Shown here: positions 6,859 through 13,677 of the stretch, piece by piece
Position numbering within the stretch: the first letter of the stretch is position 1
Layout of the letters: each line of letters opens with the position of its first letter
Assembly: GCA_017472735.1 (NCBI GenBank)
Contig: JAFUOD010000018.1
Coordinates: forward strand, 1 to 64,000
Source: Oscillospiraceae bacterium
Lineage (GTDB): Bacteria > Bacillota > Clostridia > Oscillospirales > Ruminococcaceae
DNA: 64,000 nt
Direction of reading: 5' to 3'
Program-made: the position numbers and the translations under genes
The notes under the pieces: model-generated
The model's database searches: none
Seen by the model: the letters and a program-made list of their open reading frames with translations, nothing else
What the model was told of the DNA's origin: nothing

Positions 6859-6986
6859 ATCGTGGAAGAGTAAGTAAGAGTATGAAATGCGAGAATGCCC
6901 GAAAAATAAGGGTTTACAAGCATTTGCAAGAGTGAAAAAAAGCTCCGAAAAAGCTCCCTACCATGAAGAGCTTGGATAACTAAAAA

Positions 6987-7027
6987 ATCCCCTCCTCGTT
7001 TTTGAAACGGGGAGGGTTTGCGTTTTT
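6987..7027. terminator. Bidirectional terminator-like hairpin
   Basis: CCCTCCTCGTTT pairs with GAAACGGGGAGGG around a short loop, with TTTGCGTTTTT after it. No plus-strand gene of the chromosome ends just before it, so it may belong to a host gene separated from it by the element insertion. Confidence 0.6.
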
Positions 7028-7036
7028 AAGCTAAAG

Positions 7037-7047
7037 TGTGCTATAAT
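7037..7047 (+). promoter_or_regulatory. Extended -10 promoter of the Fe-S protein gene
   Basis: TGTGCTATAAT, an extended -10 element, lies 36 bases before the ATG at 7083. The same 11-mer occurs before the genes at 10113, 13678 and 63966. Confidence 0.65.
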
Positions 7048-7082
7048 AAAGGCCGAAATTTTGAATTTCATTGAGGTGTGTA

Positions 7083-7901
7083 ATGAAGAAATACATAATA
7101 CCGATTATCATGTTAGTTATATTCGAAACAGTTGCAGTTACACTTTGGTTAACTAAGGATAATATCTTTTATCTGTTAAATTTTAGTTATATCGGATGTT
7201 CTATTGCATTAGGTCTTACACTCTATATTAAGAAATATAAATATGCACGACGTATAACGCAGTTGCTGGTAGGTTTATATATGTTACTATATTTGGGCGT
7301 GATTTGTAACGAGAACATGCAGATAGAGGGATTTTGGTATTATTTGTTTACAGGCGTATTCGAGGCCGCAACCATTCATTACGCAGTCGCTAAGATTTTT
7401 GGACCGTTGATTTTTGGAAGAGGTTGGTGCGGATATGCCTGCTGGACTGCTATGGTATTAGATTTTTTGCCATATAAAGTGCCGATGCGACCAAGAAAGA
7501 AAATAGGATGGATTAGATATATTGTTTTTATCATATCATTAATATTTGTTTCAGCTCTTTTCTTGGCTAATGTAGGCAATATGGAAAAAATAATGTTTTG
7601 GGCATTTATAACAGGAAATATTCTGTATTATGCAGTGGGTACTATTCTTGCGTTTGCTTTTAAGGATAATCGCGCTTTTTGTAAATACATATGTCCTATT
7701 ACGGTGATAATGAAGCCAATGAGTTATTTTTCGTTGCTCAGGATAAAATGTGATACAAGTAAATGTGTATCATGCGGAAAGTGCAAAAAGGTTTGCCCAA
7801 TGGATGTTGACGTGACAGACAATTCAAGGAAGCGTCAAAATGGAACGGATTGCATTTTGTGTTTTGAATGTACAAAAGCATGTCCTAAGAATGCATTATA
7901 A
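7083..7901 (+). CDS. NapH-like membrane protein with two 4Fe-4S clusters
   Basis: A 272-residue integral membrane electron carrier. The start is ATG 7083 after GAGGTG. About six hydrophobic segments are visible in residues 5-210, with the conserved GRGWCGYACWTA motif after the third, and a C-terminal double ferredoxin domain: CVSCGKCKKVCPMDV and CILCFECTKACPKNA. This layout is that of NapH/NosR/RdxA-type quinol or ferredoxin electron-transfer proteins. FCKYICPITVIMK in between is also typical. The partner enzyme is not nearby, and the gene is more AT-rich than the DNA further downstream, so it may be acquired. Confidence 0.8.
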   Translation: MKKYIIPIIMLVIFETVAVTLWLTKDNIFYLLNFSYIGCSIALGLTLYIKKYKYARRITQLLVGLYMLLYLGVICNENMQIEGFWYYLFTGVFEAATIHYAVAKIFGPLIFGRGWCGYACWTAMVLDFLPYKVPMRPRKKIGWIRYIVFIISLIFVSALFLANVGNMEKIMFWAFITGNILYYAVGTILAFAFKDNRAFCKYICPITVIMKPMSYFSLLRIKCDTSKCVSCGKCKKVCPMDVDVTDNSRKRQNGTDCILCFECTKACPKNAL

Positions 7902-7948
7902 ATTGGGGCTTAAGAGAGATAACTTCCCATTTGTAAGGTAATAAAACG

Positions 7949-7976
7949 AGAGGGCTGTTTTTCAGCCCTCTTTGTC
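7949..7976 (+). terminator. Intrinsic terminator after the Fe-S protein gene
   Basis: AGAGGGCTG and CAGCCCTCT pair around a TTTTT loop, followed by TTTGT. Confidence 0.85.
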
Positions 7977-8006
7977 ACGCCATTAAATAGTTAATAAAGC
8001 AAAGAT

Positions 8007-8034
8007 TTGACAAAAAATGCGTATGTTGTATTAT
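8007..8034 (+). promoter_or_regulatory. Promoter of the type I toxin mRNA
   Basis: TTGACA at 8007-8012 and TATTAT at 8029-8034 are 16 bases apart. Transcription would start near 8041 at the hairpin TGCGC-TTAG-GCGCA. Confidence 0.75.
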
Positions 8035-8130
8035 AGGGTGTGCGCTTAGGCGCATAAAGGCTACCAGAAACGGTAGGCGGTTAGCTCTCCAATGGAGGGC
8101 TCTTTTCCCTCCGGGAAGGAGGGGTGTCTT

Positions 8131-8217
8131 ATGGTTACATACGAAGCAATGTTTCTTTTCGCTTCTCTTGTTGTAGCAATTGTGGCACTTGTTGTTGATA
8201 TAACAAAAAAGAAATAA
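8131..8217 (+). CDS. Holin-like type I toxin peptide
   Basis: A 28-residue peptide, MVTYEAMFLFASLVV followed by a hydrophobic stretch and the basic end DITKKK. This is the pattern of the putative holin-like toxin family (Hol_Tox, PF16935): MVTYEA start, one membrane helix, lysine-rich tail. Such peptides damage the cell's own membrane when overproduced. The RBS AAGGAGGG is held in a hairpin (CCCTCC 8107-8112 with GGAGGG 8118-8123). The 5' end (AAAGGCTACC 8056-8065, GTTAGCTCT 8080-8088) can pair with the 3' end (GGTAGCCTTT 8277-8286, AGAGCTGAC 8260-8268), closing the mRNA as in other type I toxins. An antisense RNA gene overlaps its 3' end. Confidence 0.85.
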   Translation: MVTYEAMFLFASLVVAIVALVVDITKKK

Positions 8218-8290
8218 CCGCCCCCTGCTAAAAGTGCGGTTATTTCAAAACCAAACTTAAGAGCTGACCGTCTATCGGTAGCCTTTTCTA
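8204..8290 (-). ncRNA. Antisense antitoxin RNA of the type I system
   Basis: On the minus strand TTGACA (8324-8319) and TATACT (8302-8297) form a promoter with a 16-base spacer. Transcription from about 8290 would end at the hairpin GAAATAACCGC/GCGGTTATTTC (8211-8246) followed by TTTTTTG on the minus strand. The roughly 87-base RNA overlaps the last codons and the 3' UTR of the toxin mRNA, the arrangement expected of a type I antitoxin. Ends are predicted, not measured. Confidence 0.75.
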
Positions 8291-8349
8291 TATATTAGTA
8301 TAAACGATTTTTATGATTTGTCAATACGTTCTATACATTATACACATTT

Positions 8350-9108
8350 TCACGCCATTAAATAGCTCATTGCAAGCATTAGGCAAAAGCCAGCAAGCAA
8401 AGCATAGGTTATGCCTTGTGCTTCTCCTTCGGAATGTGTTTCGGGTATCATTTCGTCGCTTATAACATAAATCATTGTGCCGCCGGCAAATGCCAGTGCA
8501 AAGGGCAAAATTGCCTGCGAAAGGCTTACTGCAAAATATCCTACAAACGTGCCCACGACCTCGATCAACCCTGTGCCGAGCGCCACCAAAAACGTGCGCC
8601 CGCGGCTTATGCCTGATGCCAGCATGGGTGCAATGATAACCATGCCTTCGGGAATGTTTTGCATGGCGATACCCATGGCGACAGTCATTGCCTCGGCGGT
8701 ATTGCCTGTGCCAAAGCCCACACCTGCGGCAATGCCCTCGGGCAGGTTATGTATCGCTATTGCCAAAACAAAAAGCAAAACCTTGCTTATTCGTGCGTGC
8801 TTTTCGGGGCAAGAGGTTATATCTACCCCCGAAGCTTTGCAAATGTGGGGCACTGCCCTGTTCATTAAATCAAGCAGCACAGCCCCTGTGAAAACTCCTG
8901 CAATGGTGGTTAAAAGAGCAAATCTTCCGCCGTATTCCAACGAGGGAAGAATAAGCCCTGTCATTGCCGCCGAGAGCATTACCCCTGCGGCAACAGAAAG
9001 AATTATGTCGCTTACCCTGCGAGAGGATGCCTTGAACAAGAAGCCTATGGCTGCACCTAAAACGGTGGCTCCTCCCACGCCAAGGGCTGTTAAAAGTACA
9101 ATTTGCAT
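8350..9108 (-). CDS. ZIP-family divalent metal transporter
   Basis: A 252-residue membrane protein of the ZIP family, GufA/ZupT branch, which imports Zn(II) and related metals. Eight hydrophobic helices fit the sequence. The two metal-site motifs are AIAIHNLPEGIAAG in helix 4 and GIAMQNIPEGMVI in helix 5. The second has Gln in place of the usual His, as in many bacterial members. A glycine/alanine-rich N-terminus starts at ATG 9108 (RBS GGAGG upstream). It lies downstream of trxA but is separated from it by a strong terminator hairpin. Confidence 0.9.
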   Translation of the reverse strand: MQIVLLTALGVGGATVLGAAIGFLFKASSRRVSDIILSVAAGVMLSAAMTGLILPSLEYGGRFALLTTIAGVFTGAVLLDLMNRAVPHICKASGVDITSCPEKHARISKVLLFVLAIAIHNLPEGIAAGVGFGTGNTAEAMTVAMGIAMQNIPEGMVIIAPMLASGISRGRTFLVALGTGLIEVVGTFVGYFAVSLSQAILPFALAFAGGTMIYVISDEMIPETHSEGEAQGITYALLAGFCLMLAMSYLMA

Positions 9109-9178
9109 GTTGTATTCCTCCGAAAAAAGTTTTTAAACAGCCCAAGAGGTCTTGGCAAATAAGATTTTAAGATAAAAC

Positions 9179-9225
9179 AAGCGTGAAACCAAGAAACCTG
9201 TTTTTTGTTTCCCAATTTCACGCTT
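9179..9225 (-). terminator. Strong terminator after trxA
   Basis: On the minus strand AAGCGTGAAA and TTTCACGCTT form the outer stem and GAAAC/GTTTC an inner stem, separated by mirrored TTGG bulges, followed by GTTTTA. A second small palindrome (CCAAGA/TCTTGG, near 9142-9155) lies between it and the ZIP gene. Confidence 0.75.
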
Positions 9226-9259
9226 TCACTTTTAATATATGGTTTGTACCTTTAAGGTG

Positions 9260-9580
9260 TTACAGATAGTTTTCCACAAGCTCTAAAAGGGCTTCTTTTG
9301 TTTTGTAACCAACCGATGTTTCTTTAAGCTCGCCGTCCTTAAAAATAATAAGGGTGGGTATGCTTGTAATACCAAAGGATTTTGTAAGCTCAGACTCGTC
9401 ATCAACGTTAACCTTGCCAACCTTAAGCTTGCCATCAAGCTCTTCTGCGATTTCAGCAACAACGGGGGCAATCATTTTGCAGGGGCCGCACCATGTTGCC
9501 CAGAAATCTACCAAAACAGGCAATTCGCTTGCCTTAACTTCTGCTTCAAAATTTAAGCTTGTTAATGTAATTTCGCTCAT
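9260..9580 (-). CDS. trxA: Thioredoxin
   Basis: A 106-residue classical thioredoxin with the active site FWATWCGPCKMIAP, the cis-proline segment SIPTLIIFKDG and the usual C-terminal helix. It reduces protein disulfides in the cytosol. Its RBS AGGAGG is just upstream. The gene before it encodes a ferredoxin-thioredoxin-reductase-like protein 27 bases away, so the two probably form a small redox operon. Confidence 0.95.
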   Translation of the reverse strand: MSEITLTSLNFEAEVKASELPVLVDFWATWCGPCKMIAPVVAEIAEELDGKLKVGKVNVDDESELTKSFGITSIPTLIIFKDGELKETSVGYKTKEALLELVENYL

Positions 9581-9607
9581 TTTTTAAACCTCCTGTATTT
9601 TAATGAC

Positions 9608-9805
9608 TTATTTCGACTTATAGTAAAGCATGCAATGGCAAAAACCTTCAAAATCGGGGTCGTCTATCTGCTCTTTAAACTCTTTGCACATGCACTTGTT
9701 ATCTTCTGTTCTTTCAAGTCTGCAAGGGCAATAGCCGCCTGTGCGCTTTAATCCGTCCTTAATGGTTTTTACAATTTCTTTATCCGGGTTAAGTGTTATT
9801 TTCAT
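9608..9805 (-). CDS. Ferredoxin-thioredoxin reductase catalytic-subunit-like protein
   Basis: A 65-residue protein with the CPC...CMC...CHC pattern of the FTR catalytic beta subunit (GYCPCRLERTEDNKCMC, then GFCHCMLYY), the cysteines that hold the 4Fe-4S cluster and redox disulfide. The start MKITLNPDKE at 9805 is preferred over the ATG four codons earlier, which touches the RBS AAAGG. In FTR systems, electrons pass from ferredoxin to thioredoxin; being directly upstream of trxA supports that here. No variable alpha subunit is seen, as is usual outside phototrophs. Confidence 0.75.
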   Translation of the reverse strand: MKITLNPDKEIVKTIKDGLKRTGGYCPCRLERTEDNKCMCKEFKEQIDDPDFEGFCHCMLYYKSK

Positions 9806-9845
9806 TACAGCACGCATCCTTTCACCGATTTATGATGTTATATTT

Positions 9846-9874
9846 ATTATATCATGTTTTTTCGGGTTTATCAA
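9846..9874 (-). promoter_or_regulatory. Promoter of the ftr-trxA operon
   Basis: On the minus strand TTGATA (9874-9869) and TATAAT (9851-9846) are 17 bases apart, about 40 bases before the first start codon. Confidence 0.75.
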
Positions 9875-9884
9875 TAGGCGGTAA

Positions 9885-10012
9885 GTGGAAGTGAGGGCGC
9901 CGTGCGAGGGCGCGGCGGCAGCCTGTGCCCGAAGCGTGGCGCCCGGGTGCCGGGGGCTCCGCCGCCTCGCCCAAAGGCGCCGCATGGCGGCTTTGCAGCT
10001 TGGTGAAATCGC
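9885..10012. repeat. GC-rich intergenic block
   Basis: A block of very high GC with many GGCGCC/GCGGCGG motifs lies between two AT-rich promoter regions and contains no credible gene. It belongs to a set of similar GC-rich blocks in this window (for example 20905-21035, 46815-46960, 56765-56895). Confidence 0.5.
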
Positions 10013-10016
10013 CCTC

Positions 10017-10044
10017 TTGATTTTTGCGAACAATGTGCTATAAT
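10017..10044 (+). promoter_or_regulatory. Promoter of the 10113 gene
   Basis: TTGATT at 10017-10022 and TATAAT at 10039-10044 with a 16-base spacer; the -10 is part of the recurrent TGTGCTATAAT. Confidence 0.7.
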
Positions 10045-10112
10045 AATTAACGAGGGGTGTGGGGGTTCACGCCCTTTTTTGGTATTAACAGCTCAGCCAC
10101 AAGGAGATTTAA

Positions 10113-10973
10113 ATGGATAGCAACGATAAAAGAGTCCTCCCGCAGGAGGATATAGATTTTGAACGTGAGCTTTATGAAAGGCAGAAGCGTGAAATTGAAG
10201 AACGTGCAAGACTTGACGCCGAGCGTGAAAAAGCGCAGGCCAAGGCAAAAAAAGAATATGAAAAGAGCTTAAACGACCGCAAGATCGAGCTGATGAAGCT
10301 TAAGCAAGGCGTTATCGAATCCTCGGACGTGATAAAAGAGGAGGAAAAGGTTAAAACCAAGCTTTCGTTTGGCGAAACGATATCTAACATCTGGTACCGT
10401 TCAAAGTGGCTGATTATATTTGCGGCATTTTGTTTGGTGGCATTTGGATACATAACATTTGATGCCGTGTTTAAAACCAAGCCCGATTTGACAGTTCTGG
10501 TTTTATCTTATGATGACGCACTTTATTACCGCTCCGAAGAGGTTGAGACCTTTTTAGAGGGTTATTGCGACGATCTTAACGGCGACGGCGAGGTTTATGT
10601 TTTGGTATATAACATCTCGACTGATTATTCCGACCCGAACACTGTAACCTCTAACCAGGCACAGCTAATGAGCCAGCTGCAGACAGGCGAGAACATAATT
10701 GTAATATCGGATTGTGAAAACGATTTTATTATGCACGATTTCAGAGCCGAATATCCCGATAACCCACGCTTTACCGAGCGAGGAATGCTGATCAATTGCG
10801 CCCTCACCCGTGAACAGCTTAAGTGGCAGGCAATGCCCGAAAGCCTTTATATCGGTATGCGCCAGCCTGCAAAGCTTTTATCTACAAGCGAGGAAACAAT
10901 GCAGGAGAACTTTAACCAAGCTTTGCCGATGTTTGAACGAATTGTTGAGGCAATTACCGAAAGCGAGCCGTAA
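10113..10973 (+). CDS. Unknown single-pass membrane protein with N-terminal coiled coil
   Basis: A 286-residue protein. Residues about 12-75 are a highly charged helix (ERELYERQKREIEERARL and on), likely a coiled coil inside the cell. A single membrane helix (WLIIFAAFCLVAFGYITF) lies near residues 98-116. The remaining 165 residues would be outside and contain DDLNGDGEVYV, an EF-hand-like or loop sequence, and VLVYNISTDY. There is no signal peptide and no family I recognise. It is monocistronic, ahead of a tRNA cluster. The call is structural only. Confidence 0.6.
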   Translation: MDSNDKRVLPQEDIDFERELYERQKREIEERARLDAEREKAQAKAKKEYEKSLNDRKIELMKLKQGVIESSDVIKEEEKVKTKLSFGETISNIWYRSKWLIIFAAFCLVAFGYITFDAVFKTKPDLTVLVLSYDDALYYRSEEVETFLEGYCDDLNGDGEVYVLVYNISTDYSDPNTVTSNQAQLMSQLQTGENIIVISDCENDFIMHDFRAEYPDNPRFTERGMLINCALTREQLKWQAMPESLYIGMRQPAKLLSTSEETMQENFNQALPMFERIVEAITESEP

Positions 10974-11017
10974 AACAAAAAGTTTTTAAAAAACTTTAAA
11001 ATATTTTCAAAAAAGTG

Positions 11018-11046
11018 TTGACAAATGCGATTAGATTAGTTATAAT
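11018..11046 (+). promoter_or_regulatory. tRNA cluster promoter
   Basis: TTGACA at 11018-11023 and TATAAT at 11041-11046 with a 17-base spacer, 38 bases before the first tRNA. Confidence 0.9.
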
Positions 11047-11084
11047 ATCAAAGTCGCCTTTAGTAGACAAGGCGACCGAGTGAT

Positions 11085-11160
11085 GGGAGCATAGCTCAGC
11101 TGGGAGAGCACCTGCCTTACAAGCAGGGGGTCATAGGTTCGAGCCCTATTGTTCCCACCA
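11085..11160 (+). tRNA. tRNA-Val (anticodon TAC)
   Basis: A 76-base cloverleaf with the GGGAGCA acceptor arm, a CTTACAA anticodon loop (anticodon TAC), a GGTTCGAGCC T-arm and encoded CCA. Confidence 0.95.
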
Positions 11161-11165
11161 TCTTC

Positions 11166-11242
11166 GGCCCGGTAGTTCAGTTGGTTAGAACGCTAGCCTG
11201 TCACGCTAGAGGTCGTCGGTTCGAGCCCGATTCGGGTCGCCA
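11166..11242 (+). tRNA. tRNA-Asp (anticodon GTC)
   Basis: A 77-base cloverleaf with the CTAGC/GCTAG anticodon stem around CTGTCAC (anticodon GTC), GGTTCGAGCC T-arm and encoded CCA, five bases after tRNA-Val. Confidence 0.95.
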
Positions 11243-11280
11243 CTCTTTTTATATAAAAAAGAGAATAGCTTATTGGGTCT

Positions 11281-11356
11281 GCCTCTGTAGCTCAGTTGGT
11301 AGAGCAGGGGACTGAAAATCCCCGTGTCGTTGGTTCAATTCCGACCGGAGGCACCA
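11281..11356 (+). tRNA. tRNA-Phe (anticodon GAA)
   Basis: A 76-base cloverleaf with the GGGGA/TCCCC anticodon stem around CTGAAAA (anticodon GAA), GGTTCAATTCC T-arm and encoded CCA. Confidence 0.95.
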
Positions 11357-11362
11357 ATATTT

Positions 11363-11438
11363 GCGGATTTAGCTCATCTGGTAGAGCGCCACCTTGCCAA
11401 GGTGGAGGTAGCGAGTTCGAGCCTCGTAATCCGCTCCA
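11363..11438 (+). tRNA. tRNA-Gly (anticodon GCC)
   Basis: A 76-base cloverleaf with the CCACC/GGTGG anticodon stem around TTGCCAA (anticodon GCC), AGTTCGAGCCT T-arm and encoded CCA. Confidence 0.95.
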
Positions 11439-11445
11439 CTTAAAT

Positions 11446-11476
11446 CGTCGTGGTAATAACCGCGGCGTTTTTATTT
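11446..11476 (+). terminator. Terminator of the tRNA cluster
   Basis: CGTCGTGGT (11446-11454) pairs with ACCGCGGCG (11459-11467), followed by TTTTTATTTT. Confidence 0.8.
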
Positions 11477-11489
11477 TGCCTAAAAAACG

Positions 11490-11612
11490 GTAGCAAGCCG
11501 CCGTCGGCGGAGCGCGCCCTGTTAGGGGCTGTGCGCAGGCGGTGGCGGCGGTCGGCGCCACGCTCAGGCACGGTTCGCAAGTTAGCGAACGCACCTTTCG
11601 CACAGCGCCCTT
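11490..11612. repeat. GC-rich intergenic block
   Basis: A GC-rich stretch with GGCGGTGGCGGCG-like runs and no convincing gene, followed abruptly by an AT-rich promoter. It is similar in composition and short motifs to the other GC-rich blocks. Confidence 0.45.
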
Positions 11613-11616
11613 GCCA

Positions 11617-11644
11617 TTGACAAATCCTAATGCTTTGCTATAAT
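11617..11644 (+). promoter_or_regulatory. Promoter of the lipoprotein operon
   Basis: TTGACA at 11617-11622 and TATAAT at 11639-11644 with a 16-base spacer. Confidence 0.8.
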
Positions 11645-11675
11645 TTAATCATAGATCCTAAAAGGAGCGAGTGTT

Positions 11676-12110
11676 ATGAGATCATTATTAAGAAAAAGCT
11701 TTGTTGCAATAATTTTGGTTGTAGTGGTTATATCTCTTACTGCGTGCATACCCACAGATGAAGCTAAAACTCAGGTAGCCGAGTTCTTAAGCTGTTTAAG
11801 CGAGGGTGATTACGAATCAGCCGAGGAATACATGCACCCCGATTCGCCGATAAATGCTGAATATTTGCAGGCTTTTGTTGAGGAATCGCAAAAAGCAGGT
11901 GCTGATTTGTCACAGGGAATTGATAAGATTTCTTACAATAACATTCAAACCTCCTATTACCATAGCGATGTTGACGGCAAGCGCTTGGTGCTTGGCGGCG
12001 AGGTAACTTTGCTTGACGGCACAAGCTTCGAGCTTTCAATTGAATTTGTTGATAACGATGGCGGGTATGGGATATCGCAGTTTTCTGCCACATATTCTAA
12101 CCCAATTTAA
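11676..12110 (+). CDS. Small lipoprotein, function unknown
   Basis: A 144-residue secreted lipoprotein. The basic start MRSLLRKS and a hydrophobic stretch lead to the lipobox LTAC (Cys at residue 24). The mature part (AKTQVAEFLSCLSEGDYESAEEYM, then strands GKRLVLGGEVTLLDGTSFELSIEFVD) looks like a small helix-plus-curved-sheet domain of the kind found in DUF4878-like or NTF2-like lipoproteins. This fold call is a guess from the pattern. It is followed 15 bases later by the 12126 gene. Confidence 0.7.
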   Translation: MRSLLRKSFVAIILVVVVISLTACIPTDEAKTQVAEFLSCLSEGDYESAEEYMHPDSPINAEYLQAFVEESQKAGADLSQGIDKISYNNIQTSYYHSDVDGKRLVLGGEVTLLDGTSFELSIEFVDNDGGYGISQFSATYSNPI

Positions 12111-12125
12111 GCAGGCGGTGGGTTT

Positions 12126-12653
12126 ATGACTGAAAGACTGCTAACCGTTAAAAGTGCATTGCTTACTAACGCCTTAAAGCACGCAAAAATGCGCCCGCAG
12201 GACGCTGTTAAGCTTGTTTATCAGGCATGCTTTGGCCCCGGGCATTTGATCTCAGATCCTCAAAAGGCTTTTGAGTATTTAAAAGCCGAATACGAGGCGA
12301 CCCGCCCCCGTGAAACTGCCCCCTTGTGCGAGCCGATAGGTCTTGGTATGGCAAGGGTGAACCTTGCAGCACTTGACCCCAACGGCGTTGAGATCGAAAA
12401 GCTTTTTGCGGCGTTCATCGCCTCCTCGAAAATTAAAAACAGCGATATGGCTGAGTTTTTAAAAGCTTTAGAGCTTTTAAAAAGCCTTTGTAAAGACGGT
12501 GTTTTCAGATTTGGCGTTGACGAGCTTAACGCTTATTTAGAGGATTATGCAAAGGCGGGTTATCCGATGGTTTCGCACAGCAAGGAATATAAGCAAGCCT
12601 ATGAGCCGGCCTACCGTGTGGTGCTTGAGGAGATTTTTAGAGCGAACATTTAA
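12126..12653 (+). CDS. Conserved hypothetical protein of Clostridia
   Basis: A 175-residue cytosolic protein. Conserved-looking blocks are DAVKLVYQACFGPGHLISDP, EPIGLGMARVNLAAL and GYPMVSHSKEYKQAYEPAYRVV. I recall this set of motifs in uncharacterised clostridial proteins but know no function; invariant His, Ser and Tyr residues could suggest an enzyme. It has no signal or membrane segment. It lies between the lipoprotein and PAP2 genes in the same direction, with 13-15 base gaps. Confidence 0.65.
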   Translation: MTERLLTVKSALLTNALKHAKMRPQDAVKLVYQACFGPGHLISDPQKAFEYLKAEYEATRPRETAPLCEPIGLGMARVNLAALDPNGVEIEKLFAAFIASSKIKNSDMAEFLKALELLKSLCKDGVFRFGVDELNAYLEDYAKAGYPMVSHSKEYKQAYEPAYRVVLEEIFRANI

Positions 12654-12666
12654 CGGAGGATAGAAT

Positions 12667-13272
12667 ATGTCGGCATTTGCAATGTGGCTTAACGAGGCTT
12701 TTGCAGGCTTCGACCATGCTGTTTTAGAGCTTTTTCATAACCTTGCCGTTTTGGCAGACTGGTTTTTTACACCTTTCTTTAAAATAATTACCCTTTTTGG
12801 CGAGGACGGTATACCCTGCATAATTTTAGGCATTGCGCTTTTGTTCTTTAAAAAGACAAGAAAAGCAGGCGTTTGCGTTTTGGCAGCCATAATTATCGGC
12901 TGGCTGGTTGTTAACATCTCGGTTAAACCGTTGGTAGCTCGCCCCAGACCTTATGTAAGCGGTGTTGAGGATTATTATAACTGGTGGCTTTCGGCAGGCG
13001 GCCCCGAAATGAGCGAGTTTTCCTTCCCCTCGGGCCACACAAACATTGTTGCGGCAACACTTACGGCTTTTTGCTTTGTTATGGGCAAAAAGTGGATCGC
13101 CCCCTGTGCCGTGTTCAGCGTGTTAATGGGTATGTCGCGCATTTATTTAATGGTGCATTACCCCACCGATGTTATAGGCGGATTGATTTGCGGCTTTGCT
13201 GCAGGGCTTCTGGGCTGGCTGATCGTTGATTTGGTGTATAAAAAGGTTGTACCTAAATTTAAGAGAGCATAG
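12667..13272 (+). CDS. PAP2-family membrane phosphatase
   Basis: A 201-residue membrane phosphatase with about five or six helices. All three PAP2 motifs are intact: KPLVARPRPY (K-x6-RP), FPSGHTN (PSGH) and SRIYLMVHYPTDVIGG (S-R-x5-H-x3-D). Such enzymes dephosphorylate undecaprenyl pyrophosphate (BcrC type) or phosphatidic acid/PGP. Substrate cannot be decided from sequence. RBS GGAGG is five bases before the start region. Confidence 0.9.
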   Translation: MSAFAMWLNEAFAGFDHAVLELFHNLAVLADWFFTPFFKIITLFGEDGIPCIILGIALLFFKKTRKAGVCVLAAIIIGWLVVNISVKPLVARPRPYVSGVEDYYNWWLSAGGPEMSEFSFPSGHTNIVAATLTAFCFVMGKKWIAPCAVFSVLMGMSRIYLMVHYPTDVIGGLICGFAAGLLGWLIVDLVYKKVVPKFKRA

Positions 13273-13273
13273 C

Positions 13274-13308
13274 AAAACCCTCTCCTTGGTTTTTCAAGGG
13301 GAGGGTTT
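13274..13308. terminator. Bidirectional terminator
   Basis: AAACCCTCTCCTTG and CAAGGGGAGGGTTT pair around GTTTTT. It serves both the PAP2 gene and, on the minus strand, tRNA-Thr. Confidence 0.8.
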
Positions 13309-13310
13309 AT

Positions 13311-13386
13311 TGGAGCTGGTGGCGTGACTCGAACACGTGACCTGCGCATTACGAATGCGCTGCTCTACCAACTGAGCTACACCAGC
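13311..13386 (-). tRNA. tRNA-Thr (anticodon CGT)
   Basis: A 76-base cloverleaf on the minus strand with the GCTGGTG acceptor arm, a TTCGTAA anticodon loop (anticodon CGT) on a GCGCA/TGCGC stem, a TGTTCGAGTCA T-arm and encoded CCA. Confidence 0.95.
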
Positions 13387-13405
13387 ACATGTATGTTTCA
13401 AGTAC

Positions 13406-13452
13406 AGCCTCCCTTATTTTAAGGGAGGTGGCGACGAAGTCGACGGAGGGAT
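13406..13452. repeat. Dispersed two-hairpin repeat, copy A
   Basis: CCTCCCTT/AAGGGAGG and CGAC/GTCG form two adjacent stems, ending GGAGGGATA. Related copies lie at 18695-18742 and, more distantly, 62917-62965. This pattern is common between genes of gut Clostridia and looks like a miniature mobile repeat. Here it lies in the tRNA-Thr leader. Confidence 0.55.
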
Positions 13453-13489
13453 AAAAAGTCCTCGCCTCGCCTTGACCGGGTACTATAAC

Positions 13490-13518
13490 ATTATATACAA
13501 CAGCGCCAACTTTGTCAA
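13490..13518 (-). promoter_or_regulatory. tRNA-Thr promoter
   Basis: On the minus strand TTGACA (13518-13513) and TATAAT (13495-13490) with a 17-base spacer. Confidence 0.85.
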
Positions 13519-13580
13519 CAAACTAAACTTAAAATATTTGTCAGAAAACATCGCAAAAGTATTTGCTATATTCACAAAGA

Positions 13581-13591
13581 TGTGCTATAAT
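13581..13591 (+). promoter_or_regulatory. Extended -10 promoter of the 13678 gene
   Basis: TGTGCTATAAT, identical to the element at 7037, 10034 and 63926. Confidence 0.6.
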
Positions 13592-13677
13592 CATTCTATA
13601 AGTAGTCTTAATTACGAGTTTTGAACATATATATTGAGATGAGGGATACATTCCCCCGAGAAAGGACGGTAAAATTC

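Larger units (their letters stand above)
1..6860. mobile_element. Right end of an integrative (probably conjugative) element
   Basis: The block runs from the window edge to the repeats just past a Tn916-type integrase gene. It is more AT-rich than the DNA after 8350 and its genes are tightly packed on the plus strand: SOS-type polymerase, repressors, toxin homologue, DUF6462-like protein and integrase. Integrase-proximal cargo of this kind is usual in ICEs of Clostridia. The conjugation module is not in the window, so transfer ability is unknown. The right boundary is inferred from repeats at 6776-6858 and a change in gene style; the exact attachment site is not determined. Confidence 0.7.

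Noticed and set aside
8477-9136. A plus-strand open frame of about 220 codons
   Set aside because: It is the complement of the ZIP transporter gene, has no RBS and has biased composition; the ZIP motifs on the minus strand are clear.
11292-11603. Open frames across the tRNA cluster
   Set aside because: They run through three tRNA genes on one or the other strand.
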